A stretch of 64,000 nt of DNA from Bolinopsis microptera (taxonomy: Eukaryota; Ctenophora; Tentaculata; Lobata; Bolinopsidae), in NCBI RefSeq assembly GCF_026151205.1, contig NC_087083.1, forward strand, positions 1,240,001-1,304,000. Reading direction: 5' to 3'. Positions 11,499-24,183 of the stretch are shown piece by piece (position 1 is the stretch's first letter; each line of letters starts with the position of its first letter). The position numbers and the translations under genes are program-made. The notes under the pieces are model-generated. The model was not told where the DNA came from. It was given only the letters and a program-made list of their open reading frames with translations, and made no database searches.

Positions 11499-14400
11499 AT
11501 GAATATTTTTTATACTAATGCTAATGGACTATTTAATAAAATTGATGAACTAAAATGTATTCTATCAGTTTATAAATCCATTCATGTAATCTGCATTACA
11601 GAAACTCATTTTAATAGTGATATTTTAGATGCTGAAATTTTTATTGAAGGTTTTAGTATGTTTAGAAAAGACAGAGATTTTAAAATCGATAACTCCACTA
11701 GCAACATAAGTGGAGGTGGAGGTTCTATTATTTATATTAAAAACAGTTGTAATGCTTCATTAGTGAGCTCATTTTTAAAAGCACCAGACTCTTTAGCTAT
11801 TAATGTCAATACCTCTGGTGGATTGATTAGTATTTGTTGTATTTATAGGTCTACCTCTTTGAATTTAAAACAGAATAATATGTTATTATCTTGCATCAAG
11901 AACATATCTAGTGAAAAGAATGTTTTTGAAACCATTATCATAGGAGATTTTAACCTACCTAATGTATCTTGGGAAACTGGTAGTGTAAATAGTGGTATTT
12001 CTAGTAAGAATCAGGTTTTAATGATTCAACAAAAGTATATTGATTTATTTAATGACAGTGGTTTGACGTGGTACTTTACTAACGAAACAACCAGAAGACG
12101 GCTTGTGAAAGATACTCTCCAGGAGAGTCTTCTTGATCAGGTTTTGTATACAAATGATGCTCTTGTCAACGGTTGTAAGATCGTTTCTCCGCTTGGCAAG
12201 AGTGATCATGTTGGGATACTAGTCGAACTGGTTGTTTCGCCCAATACTAACAAAATTCCCAAACAAAAGATTTTAAAGCCTATTTGGGGTAAGATTTCCT
12301 CAGAAGAGTTATTTAACTTTAGTATGAGTAATATTGACTGGGATTATAGTTGTACAAATAATGTTCAAGATATGTGGGTTGAACTACATGGTAAATTGGA
12401 GTCTGTTGCTGCAGCTGTCCCAGCTGCTTCGGTTTATCTCGACAACAGACCTGTCAAGTTGCCATGGAGTACAACTTCACTTAAAAGAATGAGGAAAAAC
12501 AAAGACAAAGCATGGGCTGAATTTGATATTAATCCTTCGGATATTAACTTTAGCTGTGCAAATAGCAAGCAGCATATTTTTGAGGTGGCAGAAATTAAAG
12601 CTAAAGTAAATTATGAAAAGAAGATTACATCTAATTTAAAACAGAATTGTAAATCTTTTTACTCGTATTTGCGTAATAAACGTCAAGTTAAGTCAAGTGT
12701 TGTTTCTTTAGATAGAGGAGATGGTACACGCACAGATAGTTCATCTGAGTCAGCTGAGGTACTTGCTAGTGCCTTTAGTTCTGTGTTTGTGCGTGAACCA
12801 CCTGGCCCTCTTCCCCAAAATGAGAGTTATAACAAAAAAGTTATTGATGATATGGAAATTAGCAGCTCTGATATCAAGAAGCAGCTTTTAAAGCTTAATG
12901 TTTTTAAGAGTTCTGGTCCGGATGGCGTTCATCCAAAGTTGTTAAAATCCTTAGCATACGATGAAAAGTTTGTTGAAGCTGTAACTAAATTATTTGTTAA
13001 GTGTTCAGAAACAGGAGTCCTGCCTGACATTTGGAAGACAGCATCTGTTGTAGCATTGTTTAAAAAGGGTGTTAAATCTGATCCCTTAAATTATAGACCT
13101 GTCTCATTAACTTGTATTTTGTGCAAAGTGTATGAAAAGTTGGTGAGGGCACATTTACTAACATTTTTAGAAGAACGAATTTCAAAGCATCAGCATGGAT
13201 TTGTGAAGGGTAAATCTTGTCTATCTAATCTCTTAGAGACATTTGATAATATTCTTGATATTTTAGACGAAGGTGCACCTGTCGATCTTTTGTATTTTGA
13301 TTTTAGTAAGGCGTTTGACACAGTCCCCCACTTTAGACTTCTATCTAAATTGGAGGGGTTTGGGGTCAAGGGAAAAGTTTTAGATGTTATAAAAGACTTT
13401 CTGACAGACAGAACCATGAGGGTTTGTGTAGAAGGACAATGGTCTGAGGTGAAACACGTGTTATCTGGTGTTCCCCAGGGGTCAGTATTGGGTCCTTTAC
13501 TATTTATTCTTTATATAAACGATTTACCTGACATTGTTAAAAATAAGATTAAATTATTTGCAGATGATCTCAAGTTAGTTTGTAATGCAGCTAACCATGG
13601 AAGTGTATCTGATGATATTTTAGAACTCGAAATTTGGGAGAGTATTTGGCACTTAAACTTCAATCCTGCCAAGTGTAAAGTAGTTCATATTAATCTGAAT
13701 AATAATCCTAACTTAAACTATATTGTAAATGGAGTAGAACTAGAAGTATCTGCACAGGAAAAAGATTTGGGGGTTATTACCCATAGCTCCTTGCTTTGGA
13801 ATGAACAGATAAAAGCATGTATTTCTAAAGCAAATCGTATGATCTGCTGGATTGTAAGGAATTTAGTTATTAGAGAACAGGTTGTAATGATAGCTATTTA
13901 TAAAGCTTTGATAAGACCTCATCTTGAGTATTGTGTCCAATTGTGGAATCCAGTTGCGGCTCATGGAAGTTGGGGGACTGTTTTGGAGCTGGAGAGCGTC
14001 CAGAGGCGGTTTACCCGTCTTATTGATGAGGTGGGTACTCTTCCATACAGCCGTAGACTGGATATCCTCAATCTGACAACGCTGGCAGAGCGGCGAATAC
14101 GTGGGGACCTTATTGAAGCTTTTAAAGTAACTAGTGGTTTGACTGAATATGGATCGGGTTTGTTCAGAATGAGCAGATCTGGTCTTAATCTTGTTTCAAC
14201 CAATAGATGTAGTAAGAGTGTAACTAAAGTGAAGAATCTCCAGTCTTCTTTTCTTCCGGAGCGAGTCATTCCTTATTGGAACAAACTCCCTCCAGATGTC
14301 AAGAACTGCTCGACAGTTTTAAGTTTTAAAGTTAGATTAGAAGGATTTAAGAAAGAAATGATTTCTAAAAACAGTGTAAATGATTTTTATTTTTGGAATG

Positions 14401-14537
14401 TTTCAAATGAAGTTTTAGGGAAAATTGAAGGACCCAGTTATTTAAGCAATAAGGAGAGACATAATGAATATCTTTGGTTTCATCCTTTTGTGGCAAAGAA
14501 GCGTTTTGTAAATCTTTATTCCACTGGGAAGTTTTAA
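11499..14537 (+). CDS. LINE ORF2: AP-endonuclease and reverse transcriptase
   Basis: 1012 residues. The N-terminal exonuclease/endonuclease/phosphatase domain (about 1-240) shows TNANGL, ITETHF, the IGDFNLP motif and GKSDHV, the catalytic Asn, Glu, Asp/Asn and terminal SDH set. The reverse transcriptase (about 510-770) shows YRPVSLT, DFSKAFDTV (catalytic Asp), SGVPQGSVLGPLLF and FADD (catalytic Asp pair). A C-terminal region with a long helical stretch follows. Together these nick target DNA and prime cDNA synthesis from it. Length and domain order fit CR1/Jockey-group ORF2. No frameshift or stop is seen. It starts 29 bases after ORF1 ends. Confidence 0.93.
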   Translation: MNIFYTNANGLFNKIDELKCILSVYKSIHVICITETHFNSDILDAEIFIEGFSMFRKDRDFKIDNSTSNISGGGGSIIYIKNSCNASLVSSFLKAPDSLAINVNTSGGLISICCIYRSTSLNLKQNNMLLSCIKNISSEKNVFETIIIGDFNLPNVSWETGSVNSGISSKNQVLMIQQKYIDLFNDSGLTWYFTNETTRRRLVKDTLQESLLDQVLYTNDALVNGCKIVSPLGKSDHVGILVELVVSPNTNKIPKQKILKPIWGKISSEELFNFSMSNIDWDYSCTNNVQDMWVELHGKLESVAAAVPAASVYLDNRPVKLPWSTTSLKRMRKNKDKAWAEFDINPSDINFSCANSKQHIFEVAEIKAKVNYEKKITSNLKQNCKSFYSYLRNKRQVKSSVVSLDRGDGTRTDSSSESAEVLASAFSSVFVREPPGPLPQNESYNKKVIDDMEISSSDIKKQLLKLNVFKSSGPDGVHPKLLKSLAYDEKFVEAVTKLFVKCSETGVLPDIWKTASVVALFKKGVKSDPLNYRPVSLTCILCKVYEKLVRAHLLTFLEERISKHQHGFVKGKSCLSNLLETFDNILDILDEGAPVDLLYFDFSKAFDTVPHFRLLSKLEGFGVKGKVLDVIKDFLTDRTMRVCVEGQWSEVKHVLSGVPQGSVLGPLLFILYINDLPDIVKNKIKLFADDLKLVCNAANHGSVSDDILELEIWESIWHLNFNPAKCKVVHINLNNNPNLNYIVNGVELEVSAQEKDLGVITHSSLLWNEQIKACISKANRMICWIVRNLVIREQVVMIAIYKALIRPHLEYCVQLWNPVAAHGSWGTVLELESVQRRFTRLIDEVGTLPYSRRLDILNLTTLAERRIRGDLIEAFKVTSGLTEYGSGLFRMSRSGLNLVSTNRCSKSVTKVKNLQSSFLPERVIPYWNKLPPDVKNCSTVLSFKVRLEGFKKEMISKNSVNDFYFWNVSNEVLGKIEGPSYLSNKERHNEYLWFHPFVAKKRFVNLYSTGKF

Positions 14538-14977
14538 TGAATTATTTATATATAATGTATTAGATTTTATTAATTAATAAAATTGAATTTGATAAATTAT
14601 TAATGTTGATGGAAAAATATATTTATTTAAATTATTTTTCTATTTAGTGCAATGATATTTTGTAGACACTTGTGATGATGTTATGTCATAATCTTTACTT
14701 ACTTACTTACTTTTATTGCATTACAATTGTCCATTGCATTGTAACAGTCCATTATAATTGTCCATTGCATTTAGCATTGCATTAGTCCATTGATCACTAC
14801 CCTCTCCAGTCTCCATTTCTTTGATTTGGTTTATGGTACAGTGGAGTATAATTGCAATATCCCAGAATTTCCATGGTAGCTGTTCATTGCATAGCTATAG
14901 TTACAACCAATTCATCATAAAAAATCTTTGTACAATGAGTAGAAATATTTGCCTTATTAATATTTCTTAGCAACAAC

Positions 14978-15549
14978 ATGGATGCTAAAAAGCGAAGGGA
15001 AGGAGAAGAATCTGTGAGTTTTTAATCAGTATTTATAAACTGTAATCCTTATGTTTTCAATAGTGCTTGTTTGGCTTTAGCATTAAATAACATTTGTTTG
15101 CGATATTATACCCTATTGTATAATATGCTCATAATAATTAATCTTGTGCTGTTATTAAATCACATCCCTACGTGTTTTACCAACGCAACCATCGAAATTG
15201 ATATACATTTGTTCAGTAATATCGTCATAGTTTTTGAAAATCTGACATTCTATTTTATACAGGCGGGCGCTCAAGGAATGAAGTCGGCCACATCGGTAAG
15301 TTCAAAATTTAGTTGTAAAATAATTTTAGAACATGAATGTGATGTAGTTACGTTGAACCTTAAATACTAAAAAGGGCAGTTACATAATTTCGTCACAATT
15401 TAAGGTATAAAAAGCTAAAAATTTCGTCACAATGATAATTATCAGTGCAGCATGAGCTGTGTTTATCTTTAACCCTCTTTTAGGTTTACATCCATGATCC
15501 ATCAGTATTCAGTATGTGCTTTGAAGAAAGATTCACTTTGAACCCTTAA
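14978..15549 (+). CDS. Possible 44-residue spliced gene, unknown function
   Basis: Three short exons, all phase 0: 14978-15013 (MDAKKRREGEES), 15263-15295 (AGAQGMKSATS) and 15484-15549 (VYIHDPSVFSMCFEERFTLNP, then TAA). Donors are GTGAGT and GTAAGT; acceptors TTATACAG and CTTTTAG. An AATAAA lies at 15654, about 105 bases after the stop. An acceptor-like TTTCTTAG ends eight bases before the ATG. No family recognised, no membrane segment. Splice signals and polyA spacing support a real transcript; the small size makes this tentative. Confidence 0.4.
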
Positions 15550-15768
15550 TGAACTTACCTGTAATGATAATGATTTCATCTATCATATTATCGTTCAATA
15601 TTCAAACATGTTTCCTAACTAAATCAATAAATAGCATTGCAAGAGTGTGACAAAATAAAGTTATGAAGGTGCAACCCGGTCCATCCACGATCAGCTTCAC
15701 AATTCCTAAATTTTTTATTGGAAATAGTCTTCATTTCCAATACTCTCTATTTATTTCCAATAATGTGC

Positions 15769-15840
15769 CATGTAATGTGCCATGTAATGTGCCATGTAAT
15801 GTGCCATGTAATGTGCCATGTAATGTGCCATGTAATGTGA
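15769..15840. repeat. 12-bp tandem repeat, six copies
   Basis: Unit AATGTGCCATGT in direct tandem. It gives a CNVP-repeat reading frame with no other coding support. Confidence 0.95.
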
Positions 15841-16129
15841 TCAGCTAGGGTTACACGGCGTGTTGAGTTGACCACATCTAGATCAAATGAGAGAGGTTAT
15901 TGGTTAATCCCATTACACTAACACACTCAGAACATTTAATCCCATTACACTAACACACAAAACTTTACACTCAGAACATTTAATCCCATTTAATAATTAC
16001 ACTGACACTAAAAACCGGTTGGTAAATAGTTTTCCTGCAGTCAGAGAAACAAGACCCACACAGTTCAACTTCGAATACTTCTGGTAGTCAGGTACCAACG
16101 CGAATGTCACGTGTAATTGTAACATTGTG

Positions 16130-16290
16130 ACATTTTGATATTGTGACACAGTTACACTGTTACACTGTGATACTGTTATGCTGTCACACTGTTACACTGT
16201 TACACAGTTACACAGTTATGCTGTCACACTGTTACACTGTTACACAGTTATGCTGTCACACTGTTACACTGTCACACTGTTACACTGTTA
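16130..16290. repeat. Tandem repeat of GTTACACT-like octamers
   Basis: Interleaved TGTTACAC, TGTCACAC and TTATGCTG blocks with some higher-order duplication of about 40 bp. Confidence 0.85.
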
Positions 16291-16569
16291 AATGGTTATA
16301 AGCGCTGCCGGGATATATGTTTATCTGAAGTTACCCTCCATAAACCATCAAAAAGCTGTTTTTGTGATGCTCAACGCTGAGAACATTAGTAACAACATAA
16401 GTAACAACATTGGCAACAAAATTAGCAACAAAATTAGGAACATTAGTAACAATATTAGTAACAAAATATATGTAAGGTACAAGCTCTATCCCTTCACCAG
16501 AGGGACCCCATTAGCTCATTGGGTCGACATAGCCTTCTTACTTAGGTACCGAGGTAGAATAGGTGCCCC

Positions 16570-16925
16570 ACAAACAAACAAACGAACAATATTAGTGTTG
16601 TAGTAGTACAAACAAACAAACAAACAACATTAGTGTTTTAGTAGTACAAACAAACAAACAAACAAACAATATTAGTGTTGTAGTAGTACAAACAAACAAA
16701 CAAACAATATTAGTTTTGTAGTAGTACAAACAAACAAACAAACAAACAATATTAGTGTTGTAGTAGTACAAACAAACAAACAAACAATATTAGTGTTATA
16801 GTAGTACAAACAAACAAACAAACAAACAATATTAGTGTTTTAGTAGTACAAACAAACAAACAAACAATATTAGTGTTTTAGTAGTACAAACAAACAAACA
16901 AACAATATTAGTGTTATAGTAGTCG
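16570..16925. repeat. About 40-bp minisatellite with nested (CAAA)n
   Basis: Roughly eight units of (CAAA)n followed by CAATATTAGTGTTGTAGTAG. Unit length varies with the CAAA count. Confidence 0.95.
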
Positions 16926-17129
16926 GAGTCTGAGAACCTGATTTTTTGTCCGATCACAATAAAAATGCAACAATATGAGATAAGGTACGATTGCGCTTTC
17001 ACTGTGCTTTTTGCACCCTTCTCGTGCTTAATGCGCTCTTCTTGTGACGGAGTAATATTTGAAAAGATAGATGTAAGAGGAAGTAATTTCCTGCTTTTAT
17101 TATCTGTTAAAACACTCAAACAGTTACTT

Positions 17130-19110
17130 TAAATCACTATCAGTAATTACTAATCACTATCAGTAATTACTAATTAGTATCAGTAATTACTAATCACTAT
17201 CAGTTAAATTCCCTAATCATGTAGGTGAATACACTCAATACAGTTCTTTACTGGAAACTAGTGAGGACACCTGCACGTCTACACTTTAAGAAGTTAGCAT
17301 TTACAACAGAGCTATTATTTACAGTATGCAGTATCCACACTGCGTGTTTGAGTGTAAGAAACTGGAGAGAAGAAGCAGGAAGTAAAAAGTAAGAAGTTTA
17401 GTTTAAAATATTATCTCACTTCAGTGGAACGTTGAATTCAGGATCTAAATATTAGAACCAGTAAAATCCAGTACTCGTATCACGTGTCAGTTGTTAAACA
17501 AGTTTCGTTGGTTTGAGTAAACTGGTTTTCAGTTTAATGTTTTACAGTAGGTAAAGTAGAATAATATTGGCTAGATGCCAAGTTATATCATAATGCAGTA
17601 ATATTATGTAGGATGTAGGATGTAGTAATATGTAGGATGTAGAAGAGAGGTGAAGTCGTTACTTGAAAACATAACAGCTGCATGCTATATAATATGTAGT
17701 CAACTAGTCGCTTAGGAGGTGTTAGCTGCGATAAAATAGTGTGGGCTGAAATATTTACTGAGGAGTGTATTGTTGACGTACTAGTCACATGTGCTCATTG
17801 ACACTTGCAGTGACAGTTGATTCGAGTGCAAGAAACAGGGTATACACTGTACATTTTGTGTAATAACTAGTACAATTCACATTACAATTGTAAGGATTTG
17901 TACATTTACTCTCTCTCTCTCTCATACACATTACACGCGTGCATCGTTACTAGGATATAGTATTAGTGTTCACCACTCACCGCTCAACTAAATCTGATAA
18001 CTAACGCTATAGTTGTATTACAAGTTGTCAATAGCTAATTATAACTTAGTTAATTATGTAAACTAACTTAGTTACTAACTTATTAACTAAAAGAGGATCG
18101 TGGTACGTGTTTCGTCTGTGAGTATGTATGTGGGAAGAAGATTATTGTATGAGATTAAGTCACCCTCATAAAGCGGTAAATCAGGTTAAAGAGATCTCTC
18201 GTTGAAGAAAAATCTAGAAGAAATCAACCTAGACTTCAGTTCAACAACATGTAGTCTTAAAGGTTAAAGCAATATTAAGAGTAATGACGGTAATTAGAAT
18301 TATACGGTATATTATATATTATGATTCCGGGAACTGGGCCGTTACCCTCACAGTTTGTTGAGAATGGGAATCTAGTTATATTGTAAAATTACTAGAATGA
18401 ATAGAATTAGACGTATTGACTACGATACAGTGGGAAAAAAGCAAAATTCGAGGAGAAATTATTAATCGGATAGGTAATAATATTTAAAGAAAACGATCGA
18501 AAATTGTACGACGCAAATTATGATAAGAAAAACTAGCAGGAAAAATTTTTCCCGGAAAATATCTGCTTTTCCCTGAAAATGTAATTTCTTCGAATTTTTA
18601 TATCACAGTAAAACGTAAACAAAACGAATTCCCAATTTATTATTTTACTCGACATTTTCAATTCCTGTTGTTTTAATAATAGTCTTGTTAATAAGTTAGT
18701 AACTTAGTAACTAAGTTAATAACTAACCTGCAAATAATGATGGAAACTGGAGGAATGCTATCTCAGGAACGTGTCGTTACGTATCATCAGTACTGGACTC
18801 CCAGCAGCAAGGAGGTTTGAGCTGCATTATCTGCTAATTGATCGCTAATTGATCGCTAGTCGGCTGGTTGATCGCTAATTGATCACTAACTTATTTGAAT
18901 ACTCTTGGTGTCATATAACTAACCTCTTATTTAACTTAAGTTACTTGATTTGAATACTCTCGGTGTCATAATTGGTTACTAATTGCTCTTAATAATTGTT
19001 CTTTCAAGCACTCAAGCACTGTTTCGGGTTCGTTAATAGCTGAAGTTTCTCTGATTTTTGTTTATCTGTGTTGGTAGTTTCATCTGAAATTACAAGATGA
19101 TGGCACACAA
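17130..19110. other. Non-coding AT-rich stretch with small repeats
   Basis: Contains direct repeats of TAATCACTATCAGTAATTAC (17130-17210), a (CT)n run near 17912, and TTAGTAACTTAGTAAC-type repeats near 18060 and 18690. No exon, RNA gene or transposase seen. Confidence 0.6.
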
Positions 19111-19121
19111 AATTGCACTCA

Positions 19122-19265
19122 CTTTGCACTAATCTTGTGCTCGATACACTCACCTTGTGTTCGATACACCTATCTTGTGCTCGATACACTTATCTTGTGT
19201 TCGATACACCTATCTTGTGCTCGATACACTTATCTTGTGCTCGATGCACTCAACTTGTGCTCAAT
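19122..19265. repeat. 20-bp tandem repeat, about seven copies
   Basis: Unit CTTGTGCTCGATACACTTAT with minor variants. Confidence 0.95.
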
Positions 19266-20106
19266 ATATTTTTTAATCACTGTCACGTGTCAGTGCTATC
19301 TGACTTCTAATGCGATATGAGCTATAATGAATCACATATCGAGCTAATTAACTAAAAGTTTTGATAAAAGGGTTAAGAATAGGCCCGGTATATCGAGGTA
19401 CCCAGTTTAAAGATACCGTTACAATAATGACTTTAATATAGAGGGTCGACTGTATATCTCTAATTAAAACGTACAAATTCGCTTACTGTCCCGTTTATTC
19501 AAACTTAAACCACAAATTTGGTTAGCTGCTAGACACAAATATACTGAATATCCACAGACATTCGTGAATAACTCTTCCAAGAAAACAAGAAATTCTAGAA
19601 CAAGCCTCCTAATCAAGTAGAGCTTGTAGAATAAATAGAATAAATATTTTAAAACTATATTAACCACGTGACACTTGACAGACGCATTCTGTGTTTGACA
19701 CGTGGTTTGTCGCGTGCTAAGTTTTAATCTCTCGGATAATCTACAGTATGATAAAGTTAACATCTACTATTCCTTGCGATTTTTTCTTTATTCGTCGTTT
19801 CACCCTGTGGATTTTGTTTTGCAATCTGAAATTTTACAGTCATGTTGGAGGTAGAAAGACAACACACTTCTGTAAGTGAAATTAGTTTAAGAGAAAAAAA
19901 TGATAAAAATAATTTTAGAGATAGAAATGATAAAAATAATTTTAGAGATAAAAATGGGTCGGCGGACTTTATTGAGTGGCATAATAATAATGATTATAAT
20001 ATAATCGTATGATTATAATGTGAACAGTAGCTTAACATGACGTATATATTAATTTGTTAATTGGCTCACAATATCTAGACTTTATTCAACATATAAATAT
20101 AACGGT
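19266..20106. other. Non-coding stretch with one orphan exon-like start
   Basis: At 19842 an ATG just after ATTTTACAG reads MLEVERQHTS and then meets GTAAGT, resembling the short first exons of other genes here. No partner exon was found downstream. Two near-identical AAATGATAAAAATAATTTTAGAG copies follow at about 19897-19945. Confidence 0.4.
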
Positions 20107-20114
20107 TGTCTAGG

Positions 20115-20403
20115 CAGTGGCGTAACGTTGCCTGTTGGCGCCCCCCTGCCGAAAAAAGCGCCCCCCTGTTGGCGCCCCCTCCCCTTTTGGTGCCCCTCCC
20201 TAAAATTGAACAAATTAGGTGATATTAGAGAATACGCCGGTAAAATCTCTAAAAAAGTGTGTATCTAGAGCAAAACGCGCAGTTTTGCTAGTACTTTAGT
20301 TAAGTTTTCGAAATTGTCCCACATTCAAACGACGATTTGGCGCCCCCCTAAGACGGCGCCCCCCTGCACAGCGGGGTCAGCAGGGCCTTTCGTTACGCCA
20401 CTG
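20115..20403. mobile_element. hAT-type MITE, 289 bp, with 8-bp target duplication
   Basis: Terminal inverted repeats CAGTGGCGTAACG / CGTTACGCCACTG are flanked on both sides by TGTCTAGG (20107-20114 and 20404-20411). The 8-bp duplication and the CAGTGGCG terminus fit the hAT superfamily. The interior is rich in GGCGCCCCCC blocks and has no transposase. Confidence 0.9.
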
Positions 20404-20772
20404 TGTCTAGGTGATTACATTGTAGTGTGTTAAGTTGGTTAGTTAGTTACTGTTTAGTTAGTTATCTTGATAACATTGTGGTTTTCTTGTAATAAATGTT
20501 AATGTTAAAACTACTTTAATATTCCGTTATAATTCTCACATTTTTGTTCACATACCTCACACTCACATTGTTATTGAAGGCTTAGTTTTGGATTTCTTGT
20601 TTTTTTGCCTGTATAGTAGCACAATTTTGGCCTGGAAAAAGGGGGAGGGGGCAAAAATTTAACACATTTTCAAAATAACCAAAACTTCATCATTCTCGGT
20701 TCATGTAACCAGTTTTCGTATCCATCAATTAAAGCTTCCAATTAACAATATCATGCAGCTACAACGAACCAG

Positions 20773-22855
20773 CTTTTTTTTCTTTTTTTTTTTATTTTTT
20801 TTATTTTTATTAAATACTTTTCAAATTTTACAGAGTACAGCAATAGATGAATATAAAATAGAATCGTTCAAAATATCGCCCCCATCTGTAAAATATGATG
20901 GGCACCCAAACACGGTAAACACATAGTGAACTATGTCCGCAGTAACTTGGACCCATTACATCGAATTAATCTAAATCCAAAAATTTATGAAAAACTATTT
21001 AATAACAAACAAATCCATGGTGAATAACTCTGGATATATAGTCAAAATTGGTATTTCAATACGTCAAATTCCAGATACATTAGATACAGGTCTGATATGG
21101 TCATTAATGTGTGAGGTGTGCGGGTGAAGTGTGATATGATGTTGAAAGTATAGGAAGGTAGATAAAAAAATTAATAAAACAAAAATAATAATAATATGGG
21201 GAGCAAAGAGACTAGGCTAGGCTGTTGTTTCACTATCCAATAAACATTTCCATAGATGCTTAGTGACCTCAGCTTTGAAAACACTTGTAGACACAATCTG
21301 TCTTACCTGTAAAGGGAGTCCATTCCACAGTATATGAGTTCTGTAGAAAAATGATTTTGCCAGTGGGCTATTTGAGGTACATAAGGTGTGTGAATTCTGA
21401 CTTAACTTAGGTAAAATTGATGACACAATAGACAGACTGTCGAGGTGGCAACGTCTTAGTCGAGAAGTGCCCTGATATAAAGTGAGATAGTGAGGCAGCC
21501 ATACAGGAATTAAATTGTTCAGAACTTTGTGGAAAAAAATAAGATCATTCAAGTCAAACTTTTGAGACAAAGGGAGAATGTCGACAAGCTTGCACTTTTT
21601 GACATATTGCTCAGGTGGATAACTGCGGCCCTCTTCAGACAGAATCCATTTAATAGCTCTCTTTTGGAGACTTTCTAATTTATCACTAAGTGATTTATTA
21701 CAAGGGCGCCATATTATGGAACAATTTTCGAATTGGCTACGAATCAGGGAGAGGTAAAGCGCCCGGCGACGTTTCTGATCAATGACAATATGGCCATCTC
21801 TTCTGACCATACCAAGTTGTTGGCAGGCCTTAGTATAAATTCTGTCGCACTGACTATTCCAACTTAGCTTAGGAGTAACATCGACTCCAAGATCTTTTTC
21901 TAACTCTACATACACAAGAGGAGAGCCATCAAGATTATATGCGAATGGAGGAGATAAAGATGGTTTTCCTGAAACAATAAGCACTTTACATTTTGCTGGA
22001 TGGAATCGCATTTTGTTTCTAAGTGCCCAGTCAGAGAGATAGTCTATATCCATTTGTAAATTGGTATTATCAGAAGATGAATGTATTTTACGCCAGATTT
22101 TTGTATCATCGGCATACAAAACAATATCAGTATTATCCGAAAGGCCAAGAGGAATATCATTGATAAACAATACAAAAAGTAAAGGACCAAGGATAGAGCC
22201 CTGGGGGACACCAGAATTAACTGAGAGGGTAGATGACATCTCATTACCAATAACCACTCTTTGGTAACGGCCTTGAAGGTAATTGGTAAGAAATTTGAGA
22301 AGTGTACCATCAATGTTATATAAGGTCTTTAGCTTATGAAGAAGGATATCATGATTTACAGAATCAAATGCCTTAGCAAAATCAAAATACACAACATGAT
22401 TGATAATGTTTTCGTTAAGAGACAATGCCAGGCTATCACAAAAATCAACCATATTGGTTGTGCATGACTTGTGCTCTAGAAAACCATGCTGCCTGGGATC
22501 AAGAAGGGTACTTGTCAAAGAAAGCAGTTTACGTTTAACAATGCGCTCAAAAACTTTCATGACTAAACAAGTAAGGGATATTGGTCTATAGTTTTCAACC
22601 TCACTTTTCTTACCTTTCTTAAATATTGGGACAACATTTGCAAGTTTCCATTCTTGTGGAATGTAGCCACTGTTGTAGGATCCACGAAAAATGCATGTTA
22701 GAGGGTAAGCTAAACCTACGGAACAATTTCTTAGAATTTTACCGTGTATGCCATCTGGTCCCTGGGCTTTATTTGAATTAATATTTGAAAGAAGCTTACG
22801 AACATCCCGATGATCGAAGTCAATATCAAAATCAACATCATTGACATGTTAGCGT
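20773..22855 (-). mobile_element. 5'-truncated LINE (Jockey/CR1-like), antisense
   Basis: Reverse-transcriptase reading runs from about 22850 to the stop at 21217. The element's A-rich 3' tail appears as the T-run at 20773-20815. The endonuclease and ORF1 are missing, the usual result of incomplete reverse transcription. Confidence 0.85.
21217..22850 (-). pseudogene. Reverse-transcriptase fragment of the truncated LINE
   Basis: The open part begins near 22850 with NINSNKAQGPDGIHGKIL and continues through YIPQEWKLANVVPIFKKG, YRPISLT, VYFDFAKAFDSV (catalytic Asp), SGVPQGSILGPLLFVLF and YADD (catalytic Asp pair). It ends in the usual C-terminal region. No frameshift was found, but the N-terminal endonuclease is absent and there is no start codon at the beginning of homology. 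It cannot make a complete ORF2 protein. Confidence 0.85.
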
Positions 22856-23284
22856 AACAACTGAATATCCATGCAAATTAACACAAATATGTGAAAATAT
22901 GTCCACTCAATTTCTGTTAAGCAGGAAATAACCGCACATATATTAGAAATAGGCTGAGTGCCAACTATTTAAAAATTGGCTGAGTACCAACTATTTAGCT
23001 GTTAAAAATAGTGATTCTCTGAAACTGTCGGTAAAGCATTCTGCTTGTCTACTGTACGTGTTTGAACTTTGATCAACAATAAATAATTTGTGGTGATTTA
23101 TTAGAATGAAAAATGTATGCACTAATAATATATTATTGAATCTCGATGTTCAATTTGTGTATTTTCCACTATAATAATATGCTGTTTGAGCCAATATGTT
23201 CCAATGAAACAACAAGTGTTAACTTTGTTAATGTAACTTCTCACTGTACAATATTAACTGATAATGACGTGTTACATATTATTA

Positions 23285-23375
23285 TATAGAGTTTGTTTGT
23301 AGAACCTGTCCCCAATCTCGCTCTGGAAAACTACCCAACTCAATATGTGAATACGGGTGGTACCTGCATAATGCA
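23285..23375 (+). repeat. Dispersed repeat, copy 1 of a pair with about 33587-33675
   Basis: Shared segments include CCCCAATCTCG and GTGAATACGGGTGGTACCTG, with similar spacing at both sites. Type unknown. Confidence 0.75.
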
Positions 23376-23575
23376 TATATGTAGGGTAACATTATTATAT
23401 CTGACTTGCTATTATTAGTATTTAACCCTCCGGTACCTGCATATATATGTAGGGTAACATTATTATATCTGACTTGCTATTATCAGTATTTAACCCTCCG
23501 GTACCTGCATAATGCATATAGGGTAACATTATTATATCTGACTTGCTATTATCAGTATTTAACCCTCCGGTTTGG
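23376..23575. repeat. About 65-70-bp tandem repeat, three copies
   Basis: Units carry TATTTAACCCTCCGG and GGGTAACATTATTATATCTG. The first unit overlaps the end of the dispersed repeat, so the array seems to have grown from its edge. Confidence 0.9.
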
Positions 23576-24183
23576 CACTAAACCAGGAAACACACACCTG
23601 TCACGTGAACCGTCACGTGATCCGTTACATGTGTGTCAGGAAGTTTACACTGAACAACTGAATATGTGTAGCAGTCTCCTTTAAAATTCCGGGGGTGGGG
23701 GTTGATTTGTAGATTAGAGGAATGGTTAGTGCTAAATTGTGCTTCAAAAGTATTTTTTTGGGTGCTTAAAAAGTATTTTAAAAGTGCTTAAAAAGGGCTA
23801 AAAAGTGGACCCCCTATCAGTAAATATGGGTTGGCTAAGGACACTGAACTATACAGATACTGTTACTAAAAAATACAAATATTTATAGTACTTTTTATTT
23901 ATTATACTTGGTTATAATTATATGATAAAGTTATATATTATCATTTATTATGCGATTATTCATTATGTCGCATATTATGTACGAGAGGATTGTAACTTAT
24001 TCACAGATATTCTTATTCGGAAAGTGTCCGACACTCATACATTGATTTAACATTAATTATCAATGATTAATTAATCCCAGGAACATTTTAATCAAAAAGA
24101 TGGTAGAACGGCCGGATTAATGTACCTCGTAGTTGTACCCCAGAATTTTAGTCCCAGAGTCGGCGAGCACCAAAATACTGTTT

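Larger units (their letters stand above)
10498..14713 (+). mobile_element. CR1-like non-LTR retrotransposon (LINE) with two intact ORFs
   Basis: Two open frames 29 bases apart, ORF1 with a PHD-type zinc finger and ORF2 with endonuclease plus reverse transcriptase. They are followed by an AT-rich 3' UTR ending in (CTTA)n at about 14692-14713, a short 3' tandem tail of the kind seen in CR1/L2 elements. Both frames are uninterrupted and key residues are present, so the copy may be young or active. The 5' boundary is unknown. Confidence 0.85.
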
